NCBI GenBank assembly: GCA_019843655.1 | Contig: JACDQD010000005.1 | Location: 595,271 to 659,270, forward strand | DNA: 64,000 nt | Direction of reading: 5' to 3' | Origin: Lethocerus indicus | Taxonomy: Eukaryota > Arthropoda > Insecta > Hemiptera > Belostomatidae | Shown here: positions 12,056-20,855 of the stretch, piece after piece | Numbering within the stretch: position 1 is the stretch's first letter | How the letters are laid out: each line of letters starts with the position of its first letter | Translations under genes and position numbers: made by a program | Notes under the pieces: model-generated | The model's input: the letters and a program-made list of their open reading frames with translations, nothing else | What the model was told of the DNA's origin: nothing | Database searches by the model: none

Positions 12056-13420
12056 TACAGTGAACACGGTAAACATAAACATTCTAAGTATTACCAGGGT
12101 TGTACTTTTTTTTTTTTACTTACGTTTTCGTAAATAAAGGTTTGTCATTTCTAAAAATCATCGATATTTTTAACCCTTTGCACTCGGAGGGCTCTCCGAG
12201 CTCTGAGCCGCTTTAAAATTTGTCTTCAACTCGAGGGCTCCGGCTGGCGGAGACGATGCGAATAATTTTCAGTTTTAACGGACAATAACAAATCGTACAA
12301 AACTATTTATAGGATATTTCGCTTTCGCGACAAATGAGGTTGGGGTTCGGATTATTATGCCCCTCCGATAAGGCGGAGAATCGCGGTTCGAGCGACATTC
12401 GCATTCCCACGGGCCCAAATGATTAAGTCGTGTTATTCGGCAGTAGAGTTTATCGGATTCGATTTTATCCGTTGTTTTACAATTTCGAATTCATATTTAT
12501 ATCCCCGATATTTGGCGAATAAAAGAAAAATTCGTGAAAATTATACCGATATCGGACAGTAGTAGCGACGGATTCGAAGTTTATAGCGAACGTAATGTAA
12601 ATAATATAGACACGCTCTTAGCTGTGATAACGCAGACAATATCGAACTAAGCTACGAATCCGATTCTGACCGATAGCGATATATTTCCCGTTATACGACG
12701 ATACGTACAGCGAGAATTGAAAGTGATATCGAGGACGGATCCGAAAGTGATAGAGGAGAAAATGTAGAAGAGACAGAGCGGATTCGACTGAAAATTACGA
12801 ATGGATAGATGTTTCGGAAGTGGATAATATTCCGCCTCGCACAAATTTCCGACGATATAAAAGAACCGTTAGATTGTTTTCGATTATACTTTACGGATAC
12901 ATCGATCGATTCCGTTAATAAAAGAGACAGACGATAATATGTCCGGTACGAGTTGCTGGTAATGTTTAAACGGGAAATTTTTTCGGATTTAAAATAAAAA
13001 TTCGGGTCCGTAGAGGGTTAAAAAAAATATTAGGTAGTTACCCTTTAACTCGGAGGGGGAGGGCCGTTTGTTCTTTCACAATTGGGCCAAGTGTGATTCT
13101 TTTCGATTTCGACGTTCGTTCGACAAATGATAATATGAATGGAAAAAAAAACTTCGATTTTACCAGTACAGCCCCGGCAATGCTTAGAACACTCGAACCG
13201 GAATCTTTACCGTGCTCGCTGTAAATTACACATAAATATATATAAAATGGGAAACGTTTAAATGTTTGCAGGGCTGCTGTACCGTAGTATGGGCGACGAT
13301 ATGAAGGGCGCGATCGCGCTGGACCCGATAGTCAGCCGATTGCTGCAGCTGATTTCCGATTCGAACAAACAGGTGAGGGCCAAAAGCGCACAGGCCCTAG
13401 CCACGCTTTTCCTAACTTAG
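344..13420 (+). CDS. MROH1: Maestro HEAT-like repeat protein (MROH1 type), 3' part, 12 exons
   Basis: Exons: 344-512, 754-886, 1568-1724, 2312-2508, 3322-3449, 4667-4781, 6053-6214, 7444-7635, 9419-9574, 10596-10730, 11880-11982, 13272-13420 (stop TAG at 13418). All have AG/GT borders and, except the fifth, compatible phases; together about 598 codons of a protein that is about 1,600 aa in vertebrates, so the N-terminal half or more is off the left edge. The product is a chain of HEAT-like helical repeats. Anchors that recall vertebrate MROH1 are DHSVRAIALRGLNYIAQL, VAIRIKPFFEK, LRSVSLHLFGQLAG, ACKYTLRQVSPFLGAPK and the C-terminal VRAKSAQALATLF. Vertebrate MROH1 has been linked to lysosomes, but the family has no well-defined biochemical activity. 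Introns carry Penelope-like, Jockey, mariner and piggyBac debris. The family call comes from remembered similarity and was not searched. Confidence 0.85.
754..886 (+). CDS. MROH1: MROH1 exon
   Basis: Acceptor TTAATTCACAG, donor CC/GTAAGT. Encodes SLLLQLTSSVNNPSNGVNAV then LAKHHPKLVINILLKQPLPL, which aligns with the vertebrate segment where a conserved PLP precedes the next repeat. Phases 1 in, 2 out. Confidence 0.82.
887..1567 (+). other. MROH1: MROH1 intron, no recognised content
   Basis: AT-rich intron. I see no repeat family, RNA gene or conserved ORF; it ends with a T-rich tract and TCTATAG acceptor. Confidence 0.5.
1568..1724 (+). CDS. MROH1: MROH1 exon
   Basis: Read in the phase set by the previous exon it gives SVCDCWKILARDQGLSSFAV and then HLLQIISTSELYDD, ending STRSKIAALQTLA. 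Another frame is also open (ECLRLLEDIGEG...), but only the phase-compatible one links to both neighbours. Donor GCG/GTGAGT. Confidence 0.82.
1776..2080. mobile_element. Penelope-linked palindromic element, copy 1
   Basis: Starts ATACCTGTTCTTCGGTCTGC and ends GACCACAAAACGGGTATTCT, the two ends being inverted repeats. Both arms carry the hammerhead-like core (antisense about 1844-1880, sense about 1990-2026; the sense copy has CTGAAGA changed to TTGAAGA). Lies 52 bp after the splice donor at 1725. Confidence 0.8.
2312..2508 (+). CDS. MROH1: MROH1 exon
   Basis: Acceptor TTTAATTCAG, donor CAA/GTGAGC. Encodes VSGLSEMVQCGTMGPMVRSN, then LPQLLPCLLTLISAYIG, the YPQLFVALL-like segment of the family. 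A stop follows directly after the donor, so the exon must be spliced here (phase 2 out). Confidence 0.82.
2583..2690. mobile_element. Penelope-linked palindromic element, copy 2 (partial)
   Basis: One arm only: TTTGTGTGTTTCCGTCTCCT, then GGCCATCTTCAGTAGCGGTG, antisense to the hammerhead-like motif. Starts 75 bp after the donor at 2509. Confidence 0.65.
2890..3108. mobile_element. Penelope-linked palindromic element, copy 3
   Basis: Left arm has the antisense hammerhead-like core (2903-2942; the nucleotide at the cleavage position would be G, so this copy should not cleave). The right arm keeps AGCAAAAGACCGAACTGGCG and ends CCACAAAACTGGTATTCT. The middle, including the second core, is deleted. 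Confidence 0.7.
3322..3449 (+). CDS. MROH1: MROH1 exon with apparent 1-base frameshift
   Basis: The acceptor phase from the previous exon gives VVKECLQKVLLGVDCDAARK LW, but this frame hits a stop before the good donor GTT/GTAAGT at 3450. The frame that leaves through that donor reads ALVATAQLQHIDSLLAAIPS LTL and joins the next exon perfectly (LSLCQSFPQMLPKI). The exon is 128 nt where a length divisible by 3 is needed, so one base seems missing at about 3380-3405. I read it as one exon with a deletion, either an assembly error or a real lesion. Confidence 0.65.
3455..4245. repeat. Degenerate intronic repeats (AGTATTCATATCGGTTATTGC family)
   Basis: A word near AGTATTCATATCGGTTATTG recurs around 3477, 3520, 3805, 3858, 4165 and 4200. 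A larger unit of about 330 bp is also visible: GCATATTTTGCCTACTTCGC (3785) recurs as CTCATATTTTGCCTACTTTG (4113). Old tandem duplication within the intron. Confidence 0.55.
4667..4781 (+). CDS. MROH1: MROH1 exon
   Basis: Acceptor CATTTACCAG, donor GAG/GTAATT. Encodes SLCQSFPQMLPKIMTVMNQY then ATSSYESQRIIITAFYSE, matching the family segment in which YEIQR-VTSTAF precedes the next repeat. Phase 2 in, 0 out. Confidence 0.85.
5224..5503. mobile_element. Penelope-linked palindromic element, copy 4
   Basis: Starts ATACCTGTTTTGCGGTCTGC. Antisense hammerhead-like core at 5307-5343 (core intact, one stem I mismatch) and sense core at about 5409-5445. A central gap separates the arms, which otherwise pair over about 120 bp. 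Confidence 0.78.
5598..5905 (-). mobile_element. Jockey-like LINE 3' end
   Basis: Oligo-T at about 5606-5618 marks the tail of a minus-strand insertion. The reverse strand matches the 3' end seen at 8800-9054 (CCTCAACATACCGACAGTGG, TTCCGCTTAAACGCC-like words, GTTTCACTCGATAAAGACGC on the + strand). 5'-truncated and broken by stops. Confidence 0.7.
6053..6214 (+). CDS. MROH1: MROH1 exon
   Basis: Acceptor CAATTTCCAG, donor CAG/GTCAGT, phase 0 on both sides. Encodes KLGDMNLVDTLVASLLSAIV and DPDHSVRAIALRGLNYIAQL, a typical HEAT repeat with the conserved SVR-LRGL element of this family. Confidence 0.9.
6276..6606. mobile_element. Penelope-linked palindromic element, copy 5
   Basis: Long palindrome: GTTTTGTGGTCTGCGAGGCG at the left, AACACAACAAATCTACGATA at the right. 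Hammerhead-like cores antisense at 6360-6398 and sense at 6521-6560. Starts 62 bp after the donor at 6215. Confidence 0.8.
6360..6398 (-). ncRNA. Hammerhead-ribozyme-like motif (antisense arm)
   Basis: On the minus strand the order is GCTA, CTGAAGA, a stem II region, GAAA, CCGGTC, TAGC. GCTA/TAGC pair as stem I, ACC/GGT as a short stem III, and the C before TAGC would be the cleavage position. The base after CTGAAGA does not pair with that before GAAA, unlike a canonical stem II. No activity is shown. Confidence 0.4.
6648..6725 (-). mobile_element. Jockey-like LINE 3' fragment
   Basis: Short minus-strand fragment: CTCGAGATAAAGACGCCACC resembles CTCGATAAAGACGCCGTCCA at 5687, and the following words (GATGGTACTTTTG, GTGGCATTTAAG) keep the same order as in the larger copy. 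Confidence 0.6.
6730..7440. other. MROH1 intron segment, no recognised content
   Basis: AT-rich sequence with no repeat, RNA gene or conserved ORF that I can recognise. Confidence 0.4.
7444..7635 (+). CDS. MROH1: MROH1 exon
   Basis: Acceptor TTTTAATTGCAAG, donor AAG/GTCGGT, phase 0 on both sides. Encodes HEDNVLTALMQGVDDTEGAV, then EAITSLSTLLPTLDND and VAIRIKPFFEK. The IRIKPFFEK end is one of the clearest MROH1 signatures in the window. Confidence 0.92.
7876..8211 (-). mobile_element. Possible DNA transposase remnant
   Basis: Open minus-strand stretch of 111 codons with a basic segment (RRRKNPSKK) followed by an acidic SESED segment and a W/F-rich part. This order resembles N-termini of piggyBac-like transposases, but no conserved block is clear and no TTAA ends were found. 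May be chance. Confidence 0.25.
8470..9054 (+). mobile_element. Jockey-like LINE, 3' end with poly(A)
   Basis: Carries the C-terminal end of a Jockey-type reverse transcriptase, broken by small indels: [32 protein letters not shown], then VSNQTIHNDLNIP and LSPHPNPIVHPVSSSDPS in shifted frames. Ends in an A tract (about 9042-9054), so it is a 5'-truncated + strand insertion in an MROH1 intron. Other copies are at 5598, 6648, 40530, 52265 and 53110. Confidence 0.82.
9419..9574 (+). CDS. MROH1: MROH1 exon
   Basis: Acceptor AATTTCCAG, donor AAG/GTCAAT, phase 0. Encodes EELALRSVSLHLFGQLAGSE, GYQDQVRSALTCLILHL and SEPESSVVK, matching the family blocks R-AS-RLFG-L and LLLHL-DP--V. Confidence 0.92.
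9848..9892. repeat. (TA)n microsatellite
   Basis: Uninterrupted TA dinucleotides in an MROH1 intron, just before a mariner remnant. Similar tracts recur through the window. Confidence 0.95.
9924..10427 (-). mobile_element. Mariner-like element, internally deleted
   Basis: The minus strand encodes an N-terminal mariner transposase piece: HKKFSLKDEECSGRPVEEVD then DDDRIKAIIDSDRHSST, the classic helix-turn-helix linker region. The right end matches the terminal repeats of copies at 33683 and 42052 (words like TCGGTGAAATCCGCAAATTA). The left end is degenerate. Catalytic DDD region absent. Confidence 0.82.
10596..10730 (+). CDS. MROH1: MROH1 exon
   Basis: Acceptor TTTGTTTTCAG, donor ATC/GTAAGT, phase 0. 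Encodes ACKYTLRQVSPFLGAPKVAT, then MFQQHLIDEMTLHYEQF and ITALSKII. The block resembles the vertebrate AC-FALRMCGP region. Confidence 0.92.
10788..10967. mobile_element. Penelope-linked palindromic element, copy 6
   Basis: Starts TAGATTTCGTGTGTTCC with a local CTC expansion (10806-10830). The left arm has an intact antisense hammerhead-like core at 10860-10898; the right arm is short and ends AGACCATAAAACAGGTATTC. Starts 58 bp after the donor at 10731. Confidence 0.75.
10860..10898 (-). ncRNA. Hammerhead-ribozyme-like motif
   Basis: Minus strand: GCTA, CTGAAGA, stem II region, GAAA, CCGGTA, TAGC. The cleavage-position base would be A, which is allowed in hammerheads. Stem I is four perfect pairs. 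Stem II lacks the usual closing G-C pair. Confidence 0.38.
11208..11450. mobile_element. Penelope-linked palindromic element, copy 7
   Basis: Left end ATACCTGTTTTGTGGTCTTC, right arm with AAAGACCGAACCGGCGAGAG and GAACCTACAGTATTTC. The sense core at about 11347-11387 is damaged (two bases inserted before GAAA). The left arm's core is deleted. Confidence 0.72.
11789..11844. repeat. (TA)n microsatellite
   Basis: Long TA tract within the MROH1 intron, 35 bp before the acceptor of the next exon. Confidence 0.95.
11880..11982 (+). CDS. MROH1: MROH1 exon
   Basis: Acceptor AATTGTTCAG, donor GCAG/GTAACG. Encodes VEEMSEVAVNMVTTSMTYTK then SNWPIIRGNAALLA; the TT-YTKS-W--IR-NAA pattern aligns gap-free with the vertebrate segment TTCLFYFKSSWENVRAAA. 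Phase 0 in, 1 out. Confidence 0.88.
12170..13021. mobile_element. piggyBac-like non-autonomous element
   Basis: Bounded by TTAA on both sides, with ends TTAACCCTTTGCACTCGG and CCGTAGAGGGTTAA (imperfect inverted repeats). Inside, on the + strand, a degenerate piggyBac-type N-terminus can be read in pieces ([18 protein letters not shown], then [16 protein letters not shown]). A close relative sits at 45251-46180. Confidence 0.72.
13272..13420 (+). CDS. MROH1: MROH1 last exon
   Basis: Acceptor AATGTTTGCAG. Encodes LLYRSMGDDMKGAIALDPIV, then SRLLQLISDSNKQVRAKSAQ and ALATLFLT followed by TAG. Matches the extreme C-terminus of the family (V-R-RAAEALG-L). Phase 1 in. Confidence 0.92.
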
Positions 13421-14758
13421 GAAAAGCGGATTTTCCAGTCTTTCCGCCGGTGTTCCGTTCGAATTTTCAAATTTCCTTTTTTTTTTTTTTTTATCACCAC
13501 TCTCTCTCCGCCGATATATTCTGTTCTATATATACTTTCCCCCCTCTTTAATATATAAAAATATATGTGTATGTAAAACGTGTATACACTCGAAACTATT
13601 GTACGTCGGGTAAAAGTGTGTTAACGGCTTAATGGGATAATTCCGAATACTAATGTTGTTCGGCTTATAATTAACTATTATTATTACTATTTAATGCGCG
13701 AATTATATAAACTCTCTCTCTCTCTCTATATATATATATACATATATTTTTTCATTTTGAATAATACGGGACTGATAAAAAAAGAAAACAGAGAAAACGA
13801 AACTCGAGGGAACTTATATGCGTAAGTTAATAATATCAGGTGTGATGTACAATAAGAAAGACATTTCCTCGATTAATTTATATTTAAATGTGTGAATGCG
13901 CATGTGTGTGTGTAAACGATTCGTTGGCCTAAATTGTTGTTTAAGCATTTTTTTTTGTTTTCGTTTCGGCCGCTTCTTTTTCCGTTCGATAATTTCGTTC
14001 TCGATTTTTTTTTTTTATCGGAACGAAAAAGAACCGTCAATTCTGAAGTAAAGTCGAAGTTGTTCGAACGACAAAATTGTAGGGGAAAATTTGCGAGTCG
14101 AAGAGGAATTAATAAAAGATTTTTGTATATACATTTATAAATATACATAATATATATATATATATTCTTTATCGATATTGTATAAGCGATGCAAAATTGT
14201 TTTTTTGTTATAGCTCTATAGAAAATAGGATTGACAATATACTATAGCATCCTATTCATTTTGCCACATTCCAATTTGTTCGTTTCTGTTATTTGTGTTT
14301 TAATCCCACACGAATTTCTTCTCTCTTCACCTTCTTGGGCCAGAATTTGACACCGTATTCAAAAAAGATATGTAATTTTCTGTTTTCAAACAAATTTTCG
14401 GTTGAATCGATAATCGACAACAGACTGTTCAACCCGGAAACTGGAAAATGAAAAAAAAAATCTCCGTAAATTTACAGCTAATTTACACCTGTAGGGTTCC
14501 TGTACTTTTTCATTCTAGTTTTAATATTCCATATCCCTTATAAATCTAGAATATAATAACCCCATTTAGTCATAAGCGAAGCAGCAAAAAGAATCCGAAA
14601 AGAGCGTTCGTTAAATATGTACGAAACGTAACTCTAATATTAGTTATATTTTATATAGCTCTAAAGCGGGTAATTAAACATTGAACATTTTAAGGAACCA
14701 TATTTTAGTTTTAAAAACCAAACTCTAATGAATAAGCTCTTAAATATCTGTTCTTGTT
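13421..14758 (+). other. MROH1 3' flank
   Basis: AT-rich sequence with (CT)n/(TA)n around 13712-13742 and oligo-T runs. An AATAAA lies at 14111-14116, a possible but distant poly(A) signal. No other gene seen. Confidence 0.4.
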
Positions 14759-14759
14759 G

Positions 14760-15310
14760 CATTTTGTAGGCCATTTGCCTAAAAAAGGGCCTGAGCCTCC
14801 CTTTTTTTTAAACGTCCCAAAACCCCATTTTTGGGGCTAAAAACCGCATTTTTACGCCGATTTTAGGCCTAAATACTTCTTCGTTTACGGTTCCAAAAAC
14901 CGAATTTTTGAGCCAATTTTGCGTCAAAAAATGCTATTTTTAGGTCTAAAAACCCCATTTTTGGTCAAATTTTGCGTCAAAAAATGCCATTTTTGGGCCT
15001 AAAAACCGCATTTCTGGGCACATTTTTCGTTTAAAATGCTATTTTTGGGCATAATTTCGACATTTTTGGGCCTAAAAACCACATTTTCGGACCAATTTTG
15101 CGTCAAAAAATGCCATTTATGGCTTAAAAAACGCATTTTTGGGCCAATTTGGCGTCTAAAAATGCAATTTTTGGGTCTAAAAACCCCATTTTCGGACCAA
15201 TTTTGCGTCAAGAAATGCCATTTTTGGGCCTAAAAAACGCATTTTGGGGCCGATTCTGCATCAAAAAATTCCCTTTTTTGGGCTTAAAAACCACATTTTA
15301 GGTTCCATTA
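14760..15310. repeat. ~53-bp minisatellite, left block
   Basis: Degenerate tandem repeat with alternating motifs such as CTAAAAACCGCATTTTTGGG and CAATTTTGCGTCTAAAAATG. The spacing between successive TTTTGCGTC words is about 53 bp. The same family resumes at 20856 on the other side of the satellite. Long ORFs here are repeat artefacts. Confidence 0.9.
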
Positions 15311-18300
15311 CATATTCCACCCACAAGTGTACCAAAGTGAGTTACACTTGCCCCTGAAAGGGCGGGTCTAAAATCGAAAATTTATGTTTTTCGAAAATTT
15401 TCTCAGATCGATCCCATATTCCACCCACAAGTGTCCCTAAGTGAGTTACACTTGCCCCTGAAAGGGCGGGTCTAAAATCGAAAATTTATGTTTTTCGAAA
15501 ATTTTCTCAGATCGATCCCATATTCCACCCACAAGTGTCCCTAAGTGAGTTACACTTGCCCCTGAAAGGGCGGGTCTAAAATCGAAAATTTATGTTTTTC
15601 GAAAATTTTCTCAGATCGATCCATATTCCACCCACAAGTGTCCCTAAGTGAGTTACACTTGCCCCTGAAAGGCGGGTCTAAAATCGAAAATTTAGGTTTT
15701 TCGAGAAATTTCTCCAGATCGATCCATATTCCACCCACAAGTGTCCCTAAGTGAGTTACACTTGCCCCTGAAAGGGCGGGTCTAAAATCGAAAATTTATG
15801 TTTTTCGAAAATTTTCTCAGATCGATCTCATATTCCACCCACAAGTGTCCCTAAGTGAGTTACACTTGCCCCTGAAAGGGCGGGTCTAAAATCGAAAATT
15901 TATGTTTTTCGAAAATTTTCTCAGATCGATCTCATATTCCACCCACAAGTGTCCCTAAGTGAGTTACACTTGCCCCTGAAAGGGCGGGTCTAAAATCGAA
16001 AATTTAGGTTTTTCGAAAATTTTCTCAGATCGATCCCATATTCCACCCACAAGTGTCCCTAAGTGAGTTACACTTGCCCCTGAAAGGGCGGGTCTAAAAT
16101 CGAAAATTTATGTTTGAGAAAATTTTCTCAGATCGATCCCATATTCCACCCACAAGTGTCCCTAAGTGAGTTACACTTGCCCCTGAAAGGGCGGGTCTAA
16201 AATCGAAAATTTAGGTTTTTCGAAAATTTTCTCAGATCGATCCCATATTCCACCCACAAGTGTCCTAAGTGAGTTACACTTGCCCTGAAGAACGGGTCTA
16301 AAATCGAAAATTTAGGTTTTTCGAAAATTTTCTCAGATCGATCCCATATTCCACCCACAAGTGTCCCTAAGTGAGTTACACTTGCCCCTGAAAGGGCGGG
16401 TCTAAAATCGAAAATTTAGGTTTTTCGAAAATTTTCTCAGATCGATCCATATTCCACCCACAAGTGTCTAAAGTGAGTTACACTTGCCCCTGAAAAAGCG
16501 GGTCTAAAATCAAAATTTAGGTTTTCGAAAATTTTCTCAGATCGATCCCATATTCCACCCACAAGTGTCCTAAGTGAGTTACACTTGCTGAAAGGGCGGG
16601 TCTAAAATCGAAAATTTAGGTTTTCGAAAATTTTCTCAGATCGATCCCATATTCCACCCACAAGTGTCCTAAGTGAGTTACACTTGCCCTGAGGCGGGTC
16701 TAAAATCGAGGAAATTTAGGTTTTTCCAGAAAATTTTCTCAGATCGATCCCATATTCCACCCACAAGTGTCCTAAGTGAGTTACACTTGCCCCTGAAAGG
16801 GCAGGTCTAAAATCGAAATTTATGTTTTCGAAAATTTTCTCTCAGATCGATCCCATATTCCACCCACAAGTGTCCTAAGTGAGTTACACTTGCCCCTGAA
16901 ACAGGTCTAAAATCGAATTTATGTTTTTCGAAAATTTTCTCAGATCGATCCATATTCCACCCACAAGTGTCCCTAAGTGAGTTACACTTGCCCCTGAAGG
17001 CAGGTCTAAAATCGAAAATTTATTTTTTCGAAAATTTTCTCAGATCGATCCCATATTCCACCCACAAGTGTCCCTAAGTGAGTTACACTTGCCCCTGAAA
17101 GGCGCAGGTCTAAAATCGAAAATTTAGGTTTTCGAAAATTTTCTCAGATCGATCCCATATTCCACCCACAAGTGTCCCTAAGTGAGTTACACTTGCCCTG
17201 AAAGGCGGGTCTAAAATCGAAAATTTAGGTTTTTCGAAAATTTTCTCAGATCGATCCCATATTCCACCCACAAGTGTCCCTAAGTGAGTTACACTTGCCC
17301 CTGAAACGGCGGGTCTAAAATCGAAAATTTAGGTTTTTCGAAAATTTTCTCAGATCGATCCCATATTCCACCCACAAGTGTCCCTAAGTGAGTTACACTT
17401 GCCCCTGAAAGGGCGGGTCTAAAATCGAAAATTTAGGTTTTTCGAAAATTTTCTCAGATCGATCCCATATTCCACCCACAAGTGTCCCTAAGTGAGTTAC
17501 ACTTGCCCCTGAAAGGGCGGGTCTAAAATCGAAAATTATGTTTTTCGAAAATTTTCTCAGATCGATCCCATATTCCACCCACAAGTGTACCAAAGTGAGT
17601 TACACTTGCCCCTGAAAGGGCGGGTCTAAAATCGAAAATTTAGGTTTTTCGAAAATTTTCTCAGATCGATCCCATATTCCACCCACAAGTGTCCCTAAGT
17701 GAGTTACACTTGCCCCTGAAAGGGCGGGTCTAAAATCGAAAATTTATGTTTTTCGAAAATTTTCTCAGATCGATCCCATATTCCACCCACAAGTGTCCCT
17801 AAGTGAGTTACACTTGCCCCTGAAAGGGCGGGTCTAAAATCGAAAATTTATGTTTTTCGAAAATTTTCTCAGATCGATCCCATATTCCACCCACAAGTGT
17901 CCCTAAGTGAGTTACACTTGCCCCTGAAAGGGCGGGTCTAAAATCGAAAATTTATGTTTTTCAAAAATGTTCTCAGATCGATCCCATATTCCACCCACAA
18001 GTGTCCCTAAGTGAGTTACACTTGCCCCTGAAAGGGCGGGTCTAAAATCGAAAATTTAGGTTTTTCGAAAATTTTCTCAGATCGATCCCATATTCCACCC
18101 ACAAGTGTCCCTAAGTGAGTTACACTTGCCCCTAAAACGGCGGGTCTAAAATCGAAAATTTATGTTTTTCGAAAATTTTCTCAGATCGATCCCATATTCC
18201 ACCCACAAGTGTCCCTAAGTGAGTTACACTTGCCCCTGAAAGCGGGTCTAAAATCGAAAATTTAGGTTTTCGAAAATTTTCTCAGATCGATCCCATATTC

Positions 18301-20855
18301 CACCCACAAGTGTCCCTAAGTGAGTTACACTTGCCCCTGAAAGGGCGGGTCTAAAATCGAAAATTTATGTTTTTCGAAAATTTTCTCAGATCGATCCCAT
18401 ATTCCACCCACAAGTGTCCCTAAGTGAGTTACACTTGCCCCTGAAAGGGCGGGTCTAAAATCGAAAATTTATGTTTTTCGAAAATTTTCTCAGATCGATC
18501 CCATATTCCACCCACAAGTGTCCCTAAGTGAGTTACACTTGCCCCTGAAAGGGCGGGTCTAAAATCGAAAATTTATGTTTTTCGAAAATTTTCTCAGATC
18601 GATCCCATATTCCACCCACAAGTGTACCAAAGTGAAGTTACACTTGCCCCTGAAAGGCAGGTCTAAAATCGAAAATTTAGGTTTTCGAAAATTTTCTCAG
18701 ATCGATCCCATATTCCACCCACAAGTGTCCCTAAGTGAGTTACACTTGCCCCTGAAAGGGCGGGTCTAAAATCGAAAATTTAGGTTTTTCGAAAATTTTC
18801 TCAGATCGATCCCATATTCCACCCACAAGTGTCCCTAAGTGAGTTACACTTGCCCCTGAAAGGGCGGGTCTAAAATCGAAAATTTATGTTTTTCGAAAAT
18901 TTTCTCAGATCGGTCCCATATTCCACCCACAAGTGTCTAAGTGAGTTACACTTGCCCCTGAAGGGCGGGTCTAAAATCGAAAATTTAGGTTTTTCGAAAA
19001 TTTTCTCAGATCGATCCCATATTCCACCCACAAGTGTCCCTAAGTGAGTTACACTTGCCCCTGAAAAGGCGGGTCTAAAATCGAAAATTTAGGTTTTTCG
19101 AAAATTTTCTCAGATCGATCCCATATTCCACCCACAAGTGTCCCTAAGTGAGTTACACTTGCCCCTGAAAGGGCGGGTCTAAAATCGAAAATTTATGTTT
19201 TTGTAAAATTTTCTCAGATCGATCCCATATTCCACCCACAAGTGTCCCTAAGTGAGTTACACTTGCCCCTGAAAGGGCGGGTCTAAAATCGAAAATTTAT
19301 GTTTTTCGAAAATTTTCTCAGATCGATCCCATATTCCACCCACAAGTGTACCAAAGTGAGTTACACTTGCCCCTGAAAGGGCGGGTCTAAAATCGAAAAT
19401 TTATGTTTTTCGAAAATTTTCTCAGATCGATCCCATATTCCACCCACAAGTGTCCCTAAGTGAGTTACACTTGCCCCTGAAAGGGCGGGTCTAAAATCGA
19501 AAATTTAGGTTTTCGAAAATTTTCTCAGATCGATCCCATATTCCACCCACAAGTGTCCCAAGTGAGTTACACCCACTTGAAAGGGCGGGTCTAAAATCGA
19601 AAATTTAGGTTTTCGAAAATTTTCAGATCGATCCCATATTCCACCCACAAGTGTCCCTAAGTGAGTTACACTTGCCCTGAGGGCGGGTCTAAAATCGAAA
19701 ATTTAGGTTTTTCGAAAATTTTCTCAGATCGATCCCATATTCCACACCACAAGTGGCCCTTAAAAGTGAGTTACACTTGCCCTGAAGGGCGGGTCTAAAA
19801 TCGAAAATTTATGTTTTCGAAAATTTTCTCAGATCGATCCCATATTCCACCCAAAGTGTCCCTAAGTGAGTTACACTTGCCCCTGAAAGGGCGGGTCTAA
19901 AATCGAAAATTTAGGTTTTCGAAAATTTTCTCAGATCGTCCCATATTCCACCCACAAGTGTCCCTAAGTGAGTTACACTTGCCCTGAAAGGGCGGGTCTA
20001 AAATCGAAAATTTAGGTTTTCGAAAATTTTCTCAGATCGATCCCATATTCCACCCACAAGTGTCCTAAGTGAGTTACACTTGCCCTGAAAGGGCAGGTCT
20101 AAAATCGAAAATTTAGGTTTTTTTGAAAAATTTTTCTCGGATCGATCCGCATATTCCCACCACAAGTGTCCCTAAGTGAGTTACACTTGCCCCTGAAAGG
20201 GCGGGTCTAAAATCGAAAATTTAGGTTTTTCGAAAATTTTCTCAGATCGATCCCATATTCCACCCACAAGTGTACCAAAGTGAGTTACACTTGCCCCTGA
20301 AAGGGCGGGTCTAAAATCGAAAATTTATGTTTTTCGAAAATTTTCTCAGATCGGTCCCATATTCCACCCACAAGTGTCCCTAAGTGAGTTACACTTGCCC
20401 CTGAAAGGGCGGGTCTAAAATCGAAAATTTATGTTTTTGTAAAATTTTCTCAGATCGGTCCCATATTCCACCCACAAGTGTCCCAAAGTGAGTTACACTT
20501 GCCCCTGAAAGGGCGGGTCTAAAATCGAAAATTTATGTTTTTCGAAAATTTTCTCAGATCGGTCCCATATTCCACCCACAAGTGTCCCAAAGTGAGTTAC
20601 ACTTGCCCCTGAAAGGGCGGGTCTAAAATCGAAAATTTATGTTTTTCGAAAATTTTCTCAGATCGGTCCCATATTCCACCCACAAGTGTACCTAAGTGAG
20701 TTACACTTGCCCCCTGAAACCGGGTCTAAAATCGAAAATTTATGTTTTCGAAATTTTCTCAGATCGATCCCATATTCCACCCACAAGTGTCCCTAAGTGA
20801 GTTACACTTGCCCCTGAAAGGGCGGGTCTAAAATCGAAAATTTATGTTTTTCGAA
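15311..20855. repeat. 104-bp satellite array, about 53 copies
   Basis: Monomer of 104 bp (e.g. CCACCCACAAG at 15317 and 15421). It contains CATATTCCACCCACAAGTGT, AAGTGAGTTACACTTGCCCC, GAAAGGGCGGGTCTAAAATC and a TCGAAAATTT / GAAAATTTTC region. Two short inverted repeats lie in each monomer: AAGTGT...ACACTT and GCCC-CTGAAA-GGGC. Variants (ATG/AGG at one site, GTCCC/GTACC at another) are interspersed. Copies at about 16240-17200 and 19540-20160 carry many small deletions, others are near identical. Confidence 0.97.

Noticed and set aside
15311..20855. CRISPR-like array
   Set aside because: Units are contiguous 104-bp satellite monomers without variable spacers, in a eukaryotic genome.
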